Shown piece after piece: positions 38,401 to 45,441 of a stretch of DNA of 64,000 nucleotides. This stretch comes from Aricia agestis (Eukaryota; Arthropoda; Insecta; Lepidoptera; Lycaenidae), in NCBI RefSeq assembly GCF_905147365.1, contig NC_056428.1, positions 26,938,001-27,002,000 on the forward strand, written 5' to 3'. Below the pieces are notes generated by a model, which saw only the letters and a list, made by a program, of their open reading frames with translations, was not told the DNA's origin and did no database searches. Position 1 is the stretch's first letter. Each line of letters starts with the position of its first letter. The position numbers and the translations under genes were made by a program.

Positions 38401-39785
38401 TCAGTCAGTCACCTTTGAGTTTTATACAGGGTGTAATAAGACCACTTCCGATAACTTTGGGGTATGATTAGACTACATTTTCTGATTACGAATATGTATT
38501 TTTATTTTTTTAATTTTTAATTTTTATTTTTTTTATAATTAATACCCTTTAAACATGATAATAAACAACATAGAAAAATAATTTAAAATATTCAGTCAGA
38601 CGTACAAGGTCTGACTATAATTGACAAACCATTAATACAGTAATATATTATGTAGAGAGTCACCTCTGTGGTCCAGTGGTTATACAGGGTGCAACTAACT
38701 GTACCGGCCAAATTTTTTTCAGGGCTTAGGTATCATTAGGAGAGTCCATTTAACCAATAAAACCAGGGTGTTACTTTTTTGCTATAATATATTTTATCCC
38801 AATTAAAATCGTTGCTTGATGGTCACACTGTCGCCATTCACGCACGTAGGGGAAGAGCGGGGTGAAGTGAGGGGTGGCGCCAGGGAGGCGCTGTTGCCTG
38901 TTATCAATGAATGTGTAAGCAGGATGGCGACGCATGGCGCGTAGTGACCATAATAATTGTGGTGTTTTTTAGGAAAACTTTCGGAAGCTATTTCTCAACG
39001 TTTTAGTACCGCGTGATTATAAAAGATAACATAAATGTATTTTAATTTTTATATAGGATCAATATATCAAAATTTGGCCGGAAGGTTTAATTGCACCCTC
39101 TAGAGTAGTGGTTCCCAACCTTTTTTCAAGCGGGCCACAAACATGTTTTATTCTAGGTGTCGCGAGCCGCAACATAAATTTTTTAGGGTTTAAAAATAAA
39201 GTTCTTCAAAATTTACATTATTTTGTCGGTGGGCGTGAATTTCAAAATGGTTTAACATCACGCGGGCCACAGATAAAGTCTCGGCGGGCCCCATGTGACC
39301 CTCGGGCCGCGGTTTGGGGATAGCTGCTCTAGAGCGTGGCTATTGACTCTGTGGTCGTTGGAAACATGTTATTTCCAAGTTAGGTTAGGACAATGCAGAC
39401 TGATCAACTGATTGTCTGACAAGTAAGATAATCCATGCGTCGGGTCATGTAAAAAGTCGGTCCTGCGCCTGACCTCTCGCCAGTATTGTCGATCTTCCGT
39501 CTCACTGGGTTATGAGAGTAAAAGGAATAGAAAGTGCTCTTGTGTACTGCGCACACACTTGGGCGTTATAAAAATTTCTTCTGCGTAACTGGCCTGGTTT
39601 CAATGAAACCGGCCACCGTCACCGAAACCGGTGTGGGAGTCATTATTATTATTATATAATAGTATGTAATTTTAGTATTTTTTTTCAGGCGAATACCTGG
39701 TCCAGGCTCAATGGGTAAGAGCTACTTAGTTGAAGAACTAGTTAATAACCATGGAGGTACACTACAAGATAAGTTTCTTATTTAA
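11595..39785 (+). CDS. Membrane-anchored histidine acid phosphatase, eight exons, 437 residues
   Basis: Exons: 11595-11840, 12995-13088, 31315-31513, 32784-32939, 35806-36041, 36686-36858, 37685-37797, 39689-39785. All introns are GT/AG, phases agree, and the stop is TAA. The protein has a signal peptide (about residues 1-20, ending AHC), the phosphate-binding RHGDR loop at 34-38 (catalytic His 35), the conserved STDVDRTLMSAEANLAG block at about 99-115, and the HD proton-donor motif in YSGHDFTVG at 272-280 (His 275, Asp 276). One hydrophobic helix at about 375-394 is followed by a basic tail of about 40 residues. This is the lysosomal/prostatic acid phosphatase branch of the histidine phosphatases, which hydrolyses phosphomonoesters at acid pH in lysosomes or outside the cell. 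The tail has no clear lysosomal GYRH-type signal. Intron 2 (18.2 kb) is full of transposons. The start was chosen because residues after it form a good signal peptide; an in-frame ATG 63 bases upstream is less likely. Confidence 0.93.
12138..12674. mobile_element. Foldback element in phosphatase intron 1
   Basis: A 25-bp perfect inverted repeat bounds it: left at 12154-12178 starting 'ctgaaggaaacggggcacta', right at 12635-12659 ending 'gccccgtttccttcag'. Further imperfect matching ('aaactggt') extends outward. The inside contains inverted 'gccccgcgtagcgggg' and two 'ataacctcctcc'-type motifs but no coding frame. It lies between exon 1 and exon 2 of the phosphatase. Confidence 0.7.
14261..15000. 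mobile_element. hAT-type non-autonomous element with 8-bp duplication GTTATTAT
   Basis: The termini are perfect 15-bp inverted repeats, TAGACATCGGATTAT and ATAATCCGATGTCTA. The same eight bases, GTTATTAT, flank both sides (14253-14260, 15001-15008), the duplication length made by hAT transposases. Several 'aaatatgcac' repeats lie just inside both ends, as expected for subterminal transposase-binding sites. A retroelement tail has inserted in the middle. No transposase frame is present. Confidence 0.88.
14500..14775 (+). repeat. RTE-like LINE/SINE 3' tail
   Basis: It begins with 'tactagctgttgcccgcgac' and 'ttcgtccgcgt', a phrase found in several places in this window. It continues through 'gtcccgctaaaatagctcca' into a (ACAG)n stretch and an AT-rich tail. 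This is a widespread lepidopteran retroelement end. The copy is truncated, non-coding, and nested in the hAT-type element. Confidence 0.65.
16892..17250 (+). mobile_element. tRNA-derived SINE inserted in the reverse transcriptase
   Basis: It starts 'gcctccgtggtctagtggta', an RNA polymerase III A-box, and has the B-box 'gggttcgattcccgc'. A body with 'aacatgttatttccaagttt' follows and the copy ends in (att)n. An exact 11-bp duplication TATGGCTACGT flanks it (16881-16891, 17251-17261), proving insertion by target-primed reverse transcription. Removing it rejoins the retrotransposon. Related copies lie at 35257-35613 and 38661-39645. Confidence 0.92.
17815..17880. repeat. Perfect hairpin at the end of the retrotransposon frame
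   Basis: About 28 bp ('gaggaaagcaccccaagatc' onward) is repeated in inverted order after an approximately 8-base loop. The last residues of the reverse transcriptase frame (QDLIYILYIRSWGAF) read through it. It may be a foldback duplication formed during reverse transcription, or a 3' structural signal of the element. Confidence 0.75.
18256..20885 (+). repeat. Tandem array of about 520-bp SINE/microsatellite units, plus orientation
   Basis: Five consecutive units begin at about 18256, 18790, 19306, 19812 and 20313. Each starts 'ccatactaatattataaatg' followed by a (CTGT)n run of different length in each copy. A conserved block 'ccgattgcaatgaaattttg', a polymerase III B-box-like 'gggttcgagtcccgcagg', and an AT-rich tail with 'aacagatggcgttttatttt' follow. 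The head matches lepidopteran microsatellite-associated elements. The B-box and following 'cggaacaaaaagttttcaa' match the tRNA-type SINEs at 27541 and 55148. A 65-residue frame repeated in every unit is incidental. Copies differ by few bases, so amplification is recent. Confidence 0.88.
21103..22105. mobile_element. Inverted-terminus composite element, copy 1
   Basis: The left end 'actagctgttgcccgcgact' and the right end, its complement 'agtcgcgggcaacagctagt', form an inverted repeat of about 60 bp that reaches 'tatagcgcgcggtgtcaaca'. Inside are a short 'gggccgcgctacaccggaat' inverted repeat (21217-21298) and a microsatellite head 'gcgaaagtatctctgtctg'. Two more copies follow at 22653 and 23589. 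Confidence 0.75.
21217..21298. repeat. Short GC-rich inverted repeat inside the composite element
   Basis: 'Agggccgcgctacaccggaa' is followed after about 30 bases by its complement, both copies edged by TTA/TAA. A matching one occurs at about 23703-23780. In the copy at 22746 only the right half remains, the left half being deleted together with the spacer. Confidence 0.7.
22113..22640 (+). repeat. Sixth plus-strand 520-bp unit
   Basis: The same sequence order as the array at 18256-20885 (head, (CTGT)n, B-box, AT-rich tail), but separated from it by the composite element at 21103-22105. Confidence 0.85.
22653..23580. mobile_element. Inverted-terminus composite element, copy 2 (internal deletion)
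   Basis: The terminal inverted repeats are the same as in copy 1. The 'aaaaccct..' region is joined directly to 'cgccgctgccattccggtgt', so about 80 bp including half of the internal inverted repeat is missing. The break lies between short matching bases, as expected from slippage at a hairpin. Confidence 0.75.
23589..24636. mobile_element. Inverted-terminus composite element, copy 3, with expanded microsatellite
   Basis: Same ends as copies 1 and 2. The microsatellite head is amplified at 23850-24077 into four tandem units of about 55 bp, each '(ctgt)n cagtctcgctttcacgcc' plus 'aaacgccaa'. All long frames here (23813-24260) come from this tandem repeat. Confidence 0.75.
24640..26508 (-). repeat. 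Tandem array of 520-bp SINE/microsatellite units, minus orientation
   Basis: Four units (24640-24967 truncated, then about 24968-25483, 25484-25978, 25979-26508) are the inverse of the plus-strand array. Each ends, in reverse, with (ACAG)n and 'tttataatattagtatgga'. With the plus-strand array they form a giant inverted repeat about 8 kb across. Unit-to-unit identity is very high. Confidence 0.88.
26789..26865 (+). pseudogene. THAP-like zinc-finger first exon
   Basis: The frame MPSCVVKWCKNNTTLHKK, then HQGIIFHR, ends at a good donor (AG/GTAAGA). THAP domains begin M-x-x-C-x(2-4)-C and continue with 'GIxFHRFP' at this distance, and the match includes both first cysteines. The second Cys-His pair would lie in a later exon that is not seen here. 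It is the DNA-binding end of the surrounding P-like transposon's transposase. Confidence 0.65.
27284..27456. mobile_element. Short inverted-repeat element, GTAC ends
   Basis: The left end 'gtactatcagagaagttgat' and 'tcctatgcaa' is an inverted near-copy of the right end 'ttgcatgggaatcaacttcc' and 'ttgatggtac'. Related half-copies are seen at about 37635-37665 and 61205-61265, where 'agagaagttga(g/t)tcct' precedes 'cgttccgtcaaacc' or 'cgttacgtcaaacc'. It is non-coding. Confidence 0.6.
27541..27792 (+). mobile_element. tRNA-derived SINE (type with 'ctcaagccgggg')
   Basis: The head 'gacctctgtggctcagtggg' has an A-box and 'cgggttcgaatcctgccg' has a B-box. The body runs 'cggaacaaaaagttttcaaa', through 'ttccgttgtctggtacccgt', to 'gacgtggtgtgaagcgtcca'. 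A close copy lies in a formin intron at 55148-55420. It belongs to the same family that supplied the middle part of the 520-bp array units. Confidence 0.88.
28085..28205 (-). repeat. Retroelement tail, inverse copy of 401-565
   Basis: Read on the minus strand it gives 'actagctatttgacagagct', then 'ttgctcggtattcgataaaa' and 'cacgaataaaatgacatttt', nearly identical to the segment at 401-500. It is truncated and non-coding. Confidence 0.65.
29478..29637. mobile_element. MITE with 'ggccgttcccaatatt' ends
   Basis: 'ggccgttcccaatatttgat' at the left is matched by 'attgaatattgggaacggcc' at the right. The inner parts, 'tctctggtttt' and 'aaaccagagata', continue the inverted match. About 160 bp and non-coding. 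Confidence 0.75.
29653..30888 (+). mobile_element. Second THAP-bearing DNA element with about 25-bp inverted ends
   Basis: The left end 'cctacgaataataaaaacta' and 'aggaa' is the inverse of the right end. The six bases CTATAA directly abut both sides (29647-29652, 30889-30894). A THAP-like start (29897-29973) lies near the left end, in the same position as in the P-like element at 26601. No other transposase part was found. It is in phosphatase intron 2, about 430 bp before exon 3. Confidence 0.65.
29897..29973 (+). pseudogene. THAP-like first exon remnant
   Basis: MRKCPVKWCRSHTDTTFN, then TGITFHL and a stop, or a decayed splice donor after CATCT. It shares C-x-V-K-W-C and the GI(T/I)FH block with the exon at 26789, at the same spacing, so both descend from THAP-type transposases. 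It is too short to fold without a downstream exon. Confidence 0.55.
31757..31963. mobile_element. hAT-type MITE in phosphatase intron 3
   Basis: The left end 'cagcctttcccaaagtgggc' and the right end 'tttgagacccctg' are typical of short hAT elements. GGTTAAAT (31749-31756) and GGTTAAAC (31964-31971) flank it as an 8-bp duplication with one mismatch. It lies about 240 bp after exon 3. The minus-strand frame across it is not a gene. Confidence 0.75.
32086..32548 (+). mobile_element. Inverted-repeat element with a short transposase-like start
   Basis: The ends are TGGGCATTGTCCA left and TGGACAATCCCCA right (12 of 13 inverted). Inside, 32287-32409 reads MAGSSNASSHYVKADTRSLK, then KVRNVMLVEFIANLTPLKVK and a stop. 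It could be the first exon of a lost protein, because GTCAAA directly after 'TTGAAG' would be a donor site. The family is not recognised. Confidence 0.5.
33005..33450 (+). repeat. Dispersed repeat 'gggttccgtaaccaaagggt', copy A
   Basis: It runs from 'gggttccgtaaccaaagggt' and 'aaaaacgggaccctattact' to 'ggtacggaaccctttgtg' and 'cacttggccga'. Other copies are at 34260-34690 (decayed) and 58607-58965. It is a common lepidopteran interspersed repeat, with the ends inverted to each other ('gggttccgta' and 'tacggaaccc'). Confidence 0.7.
33874..34232. repeat. Near-perfect 124-bp inverted repeat (hairpin) in phosphatase intron 4
   Basis: 33874-33997 and 34109-34232 are inverted copies with one mismatch seen by eye ('caacccaag' against 'caagccaag'), separated by a loop of about 110 bases. 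Transcribed as part of the phosphatase pre-mRNA in either direction, it would form a long duplex of the kind processed into hairpin-derived small RNAs. Terminal 'atcccaccaaaacataaaat' on both ends could instead mark a foldback transposon. Confidence 0.85.
34260..34690 (+). repeat. Dispersed repeat 'gggttccgta', copy B, decayed
   Basis: Recognised by 'gggaccctatgattaataaa', 'gtccgtcgtccatccg', 'ctggatctcgaaaaccgcaa' and the end 'gatacggaaccctatg' with 'gtccgactcgcacttggctg'. It is more diverged than the copies at 33005 and 58607. Confidence 0.6.
35257..35613 (+). mobile_element. tRNA-derived SINE upstream of phosphatase exon 5
   Basis: 'gcctccgtggtccagtggct' (A-box) and 'gggtcgattcccgcgttgg' (B-box), then the same body as the SINE at 16892, with 'aacatgttatttccaagttt' and 'ctgcttaacgggcctgattt'. 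It lies about 190 bp upstream of exon 5. The minus-strand frame 35333-35764 reads across it and is not a gene. Confidence 0.88.
36190..36330. repeat. Short inverted repeat 'gcagagctgaaagagtaaa', copy 1
   Basis: The left 'agctgaaagagtaaaaattt' and right 'actttttcagcgctgctac' are inverted, enclosing 'gtataggaatatgcatgacg'. A second copy with the same middle ('gtatgggaatactcatgacg') is at about 41146-41282. Its 5' side contains the end of the phosphatase exon 5 intron. Confidence 0.6.
36539..36655. mobile_element. MITE with 'atagctgggcattaac' ends
   Basis: 'catagctgggcattaactcg' and its inverse 'taacggtgcccagctatg' enclose repeats of 'cgttaat'. The element ends about 30 bp before phosphatase exon 6, right at the polypyrimidine tract. 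Confidence 0.7.
37448..37636. mobile_element. MITE with long inverted ends in phosphatase intron 6
   Basis: The left arm 'gtgtctaaacacgctatgcc' onward and the right arm ending 'tagtgtgtttagacac' are inverted over about 62 bp, including 'ttacgcggcgtaaattccgc'. It lies about 50 bp upstream of exon 7, close to the acceptor. Confidence 0.8.
38686..39099. mobile_element. Inverted-repeat element with 'agggtgcaa' ends
   Basis: The left end 'agggtgcaactaactgtacc' and 'ggcc' is inverted at the right as 'ggccggaaggtttaattgca' and 'ccct'. No coding frame was recognised. It is inserted in a SINE. Confidence 0.7.
39106..39326. mobile_element. hAT-type MITE with 8-bp duplication CTCTAGAG
   Basis: It is flanked by CTCTAGAG on both sides (39098-39105, 39327-39334). 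The ends are 'tagtggttcccaacctt' left and 'ggtttggggatagctg' right, and 'gcgggccac' occurs near both ends in opposite senses. Related elements with CTAGA-type duplications are at 46531-46815 and 59342-59635. Confidence 0.85.
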
Positions 39786-39965
39786 GAGGAGATGGGATGG
39801 CAACTGGGGTTGCGTCTAACTAGCGTGATAGAAGCTGATAGATAGGTACTTAATCTTAATCATATTAAGTTATTTATTTCAAGTTTAGGTTACACAGAAT
39901 ATGTTATAAAATTACAATACAGTAGAACTTTCGATTTCAAAAATATCGTTAAAAAGCTTAATTTA

Positions 39966-40226
39966 TACTAGCGCAGAGTCGAAGCGCATCGAAGCGAATT
40001 GCCAAAACGGAACATAACATATTCAACCTTAACTCCAAAGTGTTAACGCACACATTACTTTTGAGAATTTAAAAAGGCGCGTACATTCGCGCGAATGCGC
40101 CGACCAACGCTGATTAGTATCACAGAAGGAATGTGTGCGCTACGCTCTGGAGTTAAGGTTGAATTTTCTATGTTCTGTTTTTGGGAATTCGCTTCGATGC
40201 GCTTCGACTCTGCGCTAGTATAAATT
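39966..40226. mobile_element. MITE with 'atactagcgcagagtcgaag' ends
   Basis: About 43 bp of near-perfect inverted repeat: 'actagcgcagagtcgaagcg' left, 'cgcttcgactctgcgctagt' right. The inner 'ccttaactcca' and 'tggagttaagg' extend the foldback. It lies about 180 bp after the phosphatase stop, in its 3' region. Confidence 0.8.
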
Positions 40227-40247
40227 GACACTTAATAAAGTAAGAAA

Positions 40248-40890
40248 TCCAGTGGTTTAATTTTATTTAAATATTTAATTTTTTCAACCAATGTTATGTG
40301 TCGTAGTCATCTGGTTTAATCTGCAATTCGATTGAATGACTAGCGCATTTATTGAATGACAGCATTCAATCGAATGACTAAAGGATAACTCGTCAAGACG
40401 TTGACAGTGACGTTTATTGTCTTGACTCTTGAATAAAAGTCATATGGTGAAGTCGTTAAATGTGATGCTATAATTTTTTTAAGTAGCCGTTGACGTGGTA
40501 ATTATAGGTAAATCCACGCTGTCATAATATTTTATTACAAATAAAATACTTTCAACTTTAAAGTTAATTTAATCGACAAAATATCAATACAGTGCTATCA
40601 GCTGTGCGGGCTGTTTGACGCCATATTTGTTTTAGTGCCTACTAGCGCCGCAGTGGGCAAAAAATGAAATACGTTCAATTACCTGACTGATTTCATGTCC
40701 GCTATCTTCAAAGGGCCATGTTACAAATCGCTAACTAGTTGGACGTTGAGTGACAATCGTTCAATCGACGTTCGGCCGAGTCATTTAATTGAATGGTGTC
40801 ATTTAATGAATGCGCTAGTCATTCAATCGATCGCAGATTGAACCAGATGACTGCGACATATGGATTGGATGAAACCACTGGATTTGGTAC
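40248..40890. mobile_element. MITE with 'aaatccagtggttt' ends
   Basis: The outer inverted ends are 'aaatccagtggttt' and 'aaaccactggattt'. An inner inverted stretch 'gtcatctggtttaatctgca' and 'cgattgaatgactagcgca' is matched at 40795-40850. A possible poly(A) signal AATAAA for the phosphatase lies just before it at 40234. Confidence 0.7.
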
Positions 40891-41145
40891 TTAATTTTTT
40901 TAATTACTGTATTTTTGAAAACTAAAAGATTTTTTTTTCTTAAATGCAAATCAATTTTTGTTTTCTTGATTTTCTCATAATTATTTTTGTCAAAGTTATA
41001 AAATATAGTTATTGTAATGAGTAATGACTAATGTCATTAGCGAATAATGTTATAGTATAACGAATTGAGTGCGAGTATGTCATTAATCCTGTAAAACTAA
41101 GTGATATTATTACTTAGGAGTTAGGGTACGAATGGGCCCCCTATA

Positions 41146-41282
41146 TCGAGCTCGCTGTAAAAGTACCAGCGCTAAAAGAGTAACTTTTATTTTATTTTGT
41201 ATGGGAATACTCATGACGCCGTGCTCGGACGTTCGCCCATACAAATCACAAAAAATTTGCTCTTTCAGCGCTGCTTCTTAAG
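41146..41282. repeat. Short inverted repeat, copy 2 of 36190-36330
   Basis: 'gtaccagcgctaaaagagta' and 'gctctttcagcgctgcttc' are inverted around 'gtatgggaatactcatgacg'. Non-coding. Confidence 0.6.
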
Positions 41283-41832
41283 GACGCTATCACAAAAAAA
41301 TTACAAAAATGAGCAGGTCAGTACGAATAGCGACCTTGGGTACATTAAAATAACATTCAATATCAGCGCGCCTTGTACAGTGGCGGTTACGATGCTCGCC
41401 GCGTTCTTGATAGGACGAAAATGTAGGAACAAATTTGAGAGCGTTTCTTATTTTTCTTATAAATAGAAATGTTATTTATTTTTATATTATAGATTTTGCT
41501 ATTCGTAAAGGGCCTAAATAAGCAACATTTTTTTTGTATATTTATATTCCTTAGTTCAGTGTATTTAGCTATAATGGTACCTAATCAAACCCCATTTTTT
41601 TAATCTTTTGCGATTATTGTAATGGTTAAAACGTATTTATGTGAAAATTTTGTATGCCTCTATAACATTTTATGGTGTAGACGTGGATATGAATATGTTA
41701 TCTTACATTTGAAACCAAAATATCCTTGCAGTGTGACTCCTAATTCTTTGAAATGGTGCCTGAAAATCGCTGATATTTGTGAAAAAATGTGATAGCGTCC
41801 TTAAGGAACAAGGTGGAAGCCGGATACATAAA

Positions 41833-41999
41833 GCGGCAGCAGACGACGTGTCGTCGTGACACTACTGTTTTAATATATCTATGGACGCTTCACTATTTCG
41901 ACGGTTTGTATGTATTTCTATGAAACACCCTCCGCAGCTAGCGGCACTTATTTATAGAAATACATAGAAATGACGTGTCGACACGTTGTCTGCTGCCGC
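41833..41999. mobile_element. MITE 'gcggcagcagacgacgtgtc', copy 1
   Basis: The left 'gcggcagcagacgacgtgtc' and right 'gacacgttgtctgctgccgc' are inverted (18 of 20). The middle shares 'gtatgtatttctatgaaa' and 'gcagctagcg' with the copy at 43720-43905. Confidence 0.75.
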
Positions 42000-42959
42000 T
42001 TCCAACTTGTACAGTGCTCCCAAAGTGATCATGCGCATAGAAATTTTCGTAATTTTTCGTCAACGGTCGTATTTCCCGAGCCTCAGAAGACGTCGCCGCA
42101 AGCGCTATTCTAAACTTAACTTTAAGAAAAACATCGCTTTGCAGCGACATAGAGGTGCCTGACGTTGCTTGGACGTTACCATAAACGTTACCGTTCGCCG
42201 CGATGGCTTCCCGGTGAGTTATAGTACTTATTGACGGACCGGCGACAGCGGATGTCACCGGCTATATGATGTTTATTTTTGCAAAATGCAAGTGATTGTT
42301 TGGGGCTCTTACGTTTCATGGATTCGGGTGTTTTTGTGATTACGACAATTAGCGAAGATTTCCATGCGCATTATTAATTTGGGATTACTGTACTTTTAGA
42401 CATAAGTAGACATAGGTTTACACCTAAATTTGAGGGCTTTAGGTCCTGCTGGGCCACGGTCTTTAATTGGAGCCACGGTTATGATGATGCTGATCTTCAT
42501 TTTTGAAAATTAAATTCTTCGATCTCCTCCACGAACGTCAGGCGCTGAAATTGAAATAGAAGCAAGTACCAAGTAGTCTGTAGTCAGTATGAGTAGGGAT
42601 GCAGTGTTGCCAACCCGAACTTAAAGTTTGCCTATCTTTGTTGATAAACTAGATGACGCCCGTAATTTACTTTTTGTACCTAACTTTAACTATAACTGTA
42701 ACTATAACTACAATGAAAAATGTCAAATCTTTGGTTAAAGTTAAAAATGAACGCCATCAAGACGCCATATTTAACCGTAACCATAGAGCTCGGCAAGGTT
42801 TTAAATGCACGTGGCGAAAAAAGGAACTAACGCTGTCATCATACAAAAACGCAATTTTTGACAGTTCTCCTTTTCGTGTTCAACCAGCAGCGCCCCCGCC
42901 CACGTTCATTTATAACCTTGTTGAACCAGCTGTCATCTGTCAATTTCTCCGGTCAAAGT

Positions 42960-43025
42960 TAAGGTTAAAGTTTGAGCTAGCCTTGACTTTAACCTTAACT
43001 TTAACCTTAACTTTAAGTTTAACCA
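42960..43025. repeat. Short run of TTAAC(C/T)-type repeats
   Basis: 'gttaaggttaaag' and then 'tttaaccttaactttaacct' form alternating units of about 6 bp, read in both senses. A shorter run 'actataactgtaactataac' lies at 42685. The frame 42653-43078 is made largely of these repeats and is not a gene. A decayed element end is possible, but its boundaries are unclear. Confidence 0.4.
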
Positions 43026-43719
43026 CCCCTCTGGTGCAACCCGTTATATATAAATTTTGTAAAGTTAAAAAAAACTAAAAATATTTTGAATGAAATAAAT
43101 AATTTTTATATTTGTATATTTTCATAGTTTTATTTGTCCTATTAACTTATGAAAATGAAATAAAATAAAATAAAATTTATATAAAATTTGTAGATGCATC
43201 TGAATCGCAACATTTAAACATTTCGCTTGCAACATTGTAAGCAATGGTTGCGCTATAAATTATATAGGTAATCCATATTCTATACAATATGATGTTCTTG
43301 TCTAACATACTGAAAAAGTCGCTCGGAAGATAAAGGCAAGGACAATAATTGTATTGTAGGGTTTCTAGCAACCACACAAAGTCTGCTTGTGTTTATCTAG
43401 TACATTTAAAAAGTAAAGGCCTTATGACCTAGCGTACTGTACACCAGCTGCTCTCAAACTTTTTTGGTGGCGGAACTCTTTAAAGAAAAAAAAAATATTT
43501 TTGACAAAACCCAAAAAAAAAAGTTTTCTTTGAATTACAGTAATTCATGCAATTTAGCATTTCAATTTAAGAGACAATGCTCCATGATATTGCAAGGACT
43601 TTGCGAAGGTTTGGGGCTGCATACTATGACTATACATCTAATGACTGTTTTTGTGTGGTTTTGGTCAAGGGGTTCACATTGTGCTATATTTAACCTCAAT
43701 CATTCTTACGCCGATTTTC

Positions 43720-43905
43720 TCTTCTAAAGGTGCCGGTTGGCAGCGGGCAACGACACTCCTGTTTTGTATGTATTTCTATGAAATACCCTCAGCAGCTAGC
43801 GACATGAAGCTAGCGACACTTTTCATAGAAATACATCGAAACCAGTAGTGTCGCGACGACACGTCGTCTGCTGCAACTTCATGTAGCCGGCCGCCAACTT
43901 GTACC
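43720..43905. mobile_element. MITE 'gcagcagacgacgtgtc' family, copy 2
   Basis: It shares with 41833-41999 the phrases 'gtatgtatttctatgaaa', 'agcagctagcg' and 'acacgtcgtctgctg', and the outer 'ccaacttgtac'. It is more diverged at the left end. Confidence 0.65.
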
Positions 43906-44587
43906 TTTAGGTTGATGTAGGTATTTCTACTATCACACTGACCATTAATTATTATTATTATTGTCCGCAAGCAGGGCATAACTACATTAGCATTAAAGAA
44001 ACGCCTACTTTGCTTATAGGTATAGTTCAGGGCCTCAGGTGTTATGAAGACTAAAATAATGAGAAGAAAAACACAAATTGATTTATTACAGTAATAATAA
44101 TATTTACATAAACCTTTATTTACAGTTAATGATAAAATGCAATAAATACACAGAAACAATAATAGAAATCAAGAAAATGTTTTTGTAATCAATCAAGTAT
44201 AGTAGGTAACTATTAACTAATGTAGAAAAATAGTATGAGAGCACCGTTTTCAACATCACATATTTTCTTATCGAGTAAGACTAATGAGGGTAAGTTCGGA
44301 CACAGGGTAAGTCCGGTTAATTCAACTTTTCACTAAATTAGTTCTTATCTAAGTGTTTTTTTGGCATATTATACGCCATACTGCACTGCAACCACAAACT
44401 ATAGTACCGTATCGTAACTAGGCATAGTTTAATTTAGCGTTAATTAACTTGAATTATCCGGACTTATCCTGATTAACTTTATGTTTTATACTCCTCTCTT
44501 CTTCTGCTCAGGGTAAAGGAGATAGAGGTATAAAGTGCTGTAAAAGGTAAGTACCTAGTGTGCTCATCTCCTTATCTGTTATATAAA

Positions 44588-44718
44588 GGAGGGTTTACAA
44601 GGGTGACTAAAGCAGCACAACTTTGCCACATGGCGAAAGTCCATTGTCTAAATGGAAAAAAATGGCAATTTTTTGCCATTGAGGCGGTGTTTACACAGAC
44701 ACCCGTGTAAACCCCCTT
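44588..44718. mobile_element. MITE with 'gagggtttacaagggtg' ends
   Basis: The left 'gagggtttacaagggtg' is inverted at the right as 'cacccgtgtaaaccccc'. The inner 'aaaatggcaa' and 'ttgccatt' extend the hairpin. It lies between the two convergent genes. Confidence 0.6.
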
Positions 44719-45441
44719 CTAGAGATGAGCGTAGGTTCGTAGCAAGGTAATAATAATATGAAAGTTAGGTTTTTACAAAATCAATCAATTATTATTAATA
44801 TTATGGTGCATAGGAATAGAATACTAGGGACAGATCCTAAGTCAAGACAAACCAGACCTGAGTCCTGACAAACTCTGTCCTAATCATAAGTCGAGTCATA
44901 TTTTTCCATATACTTAAATCAGTTCGGAGTGAAATGTTTTAGGAATTAAAGCCCCAGTTTTAACCATAGAAGCAAGACTATAAATTATATAATATTAGTC
45001 ATCCACAAAATATGGTAGATCAGTTTGTCAGTAATTGAACGTTAAGGAGTATTTAATTATTCAGGACAAATTATATAAAATATGTTACTTGCCGAGCATT
45101 TGTAAATTATAATTAATAATGATAAGAATTAAGCTAGATTGTTAAGCAATGTTGTACCTAGCTATAGTTAACAAACATAAGGTTTTTGAAAGAATATAAT
45201 GCTAATTTTTAAAAGGGTTTTGTTTTATTAATAGTGATTTCTTTGCCATTAGAGAAAATAACTGTAGAGTTTCAGATTACAATTAATAATAGTCTTAAAA
45301 TTAATATCACCTATTAGGTACTTTTATTTTACTTATTTATGCATATTGCAGTAACTCGATTATCATAACATTTTCAATTAATTATATTCCTATCTAAGCA
45401 AAGAGATTCGTAATGTTTAACATATAAAGCTTCTTGATTAT
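44719..45441. other. AT-rich non-coding stretch including the formin 3' region
   Basis: No repeat or gene is recognised except the expected 3' untranslated region of the minus-strand formin below 45442. A minus-strand AATAAA lies at 45323-45328, about 115 bp after the stop, and is the best poly(A) signal candidate. Confidence 0.5.

Larger units (their letters stand above)
38661..39645 (+). mobile_element. SINE copy split by two nested DNA elements
   Basis: The SINE head 'cacctctgtggtccagtggt' (38661-38684) is separated from the rest, which resumes at about 39327 with 'agagcgtggctattgactct' and ends 'gtgtgggagtcattatt'. The gap holds an inverted-repeat element (38686-39099) and a hAT-type MITE (39106-39326). 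It is in phosphatase intron 7, just before exon 8. Confidence 0.8.

Noticed and set aside
41938..42258. 106-codon minus-strand frame starting MTSAVAGPSISTITHREAIA
   Set aside because: It overlaps a MITE (41833-41999), has no splice or domain support, and lies in an intergenic repeat cluster. The N-terminal half is somewhat protein-like, so it is not fully excluded.
42653..43078. 141-codon frame starting MTPVIYFLYLTLTITVTITT
   Set aside because: Made of TTAAC-type short repeats and flanked by element debris. Low-complexity residues (TLTLTL) reflect the repeat.
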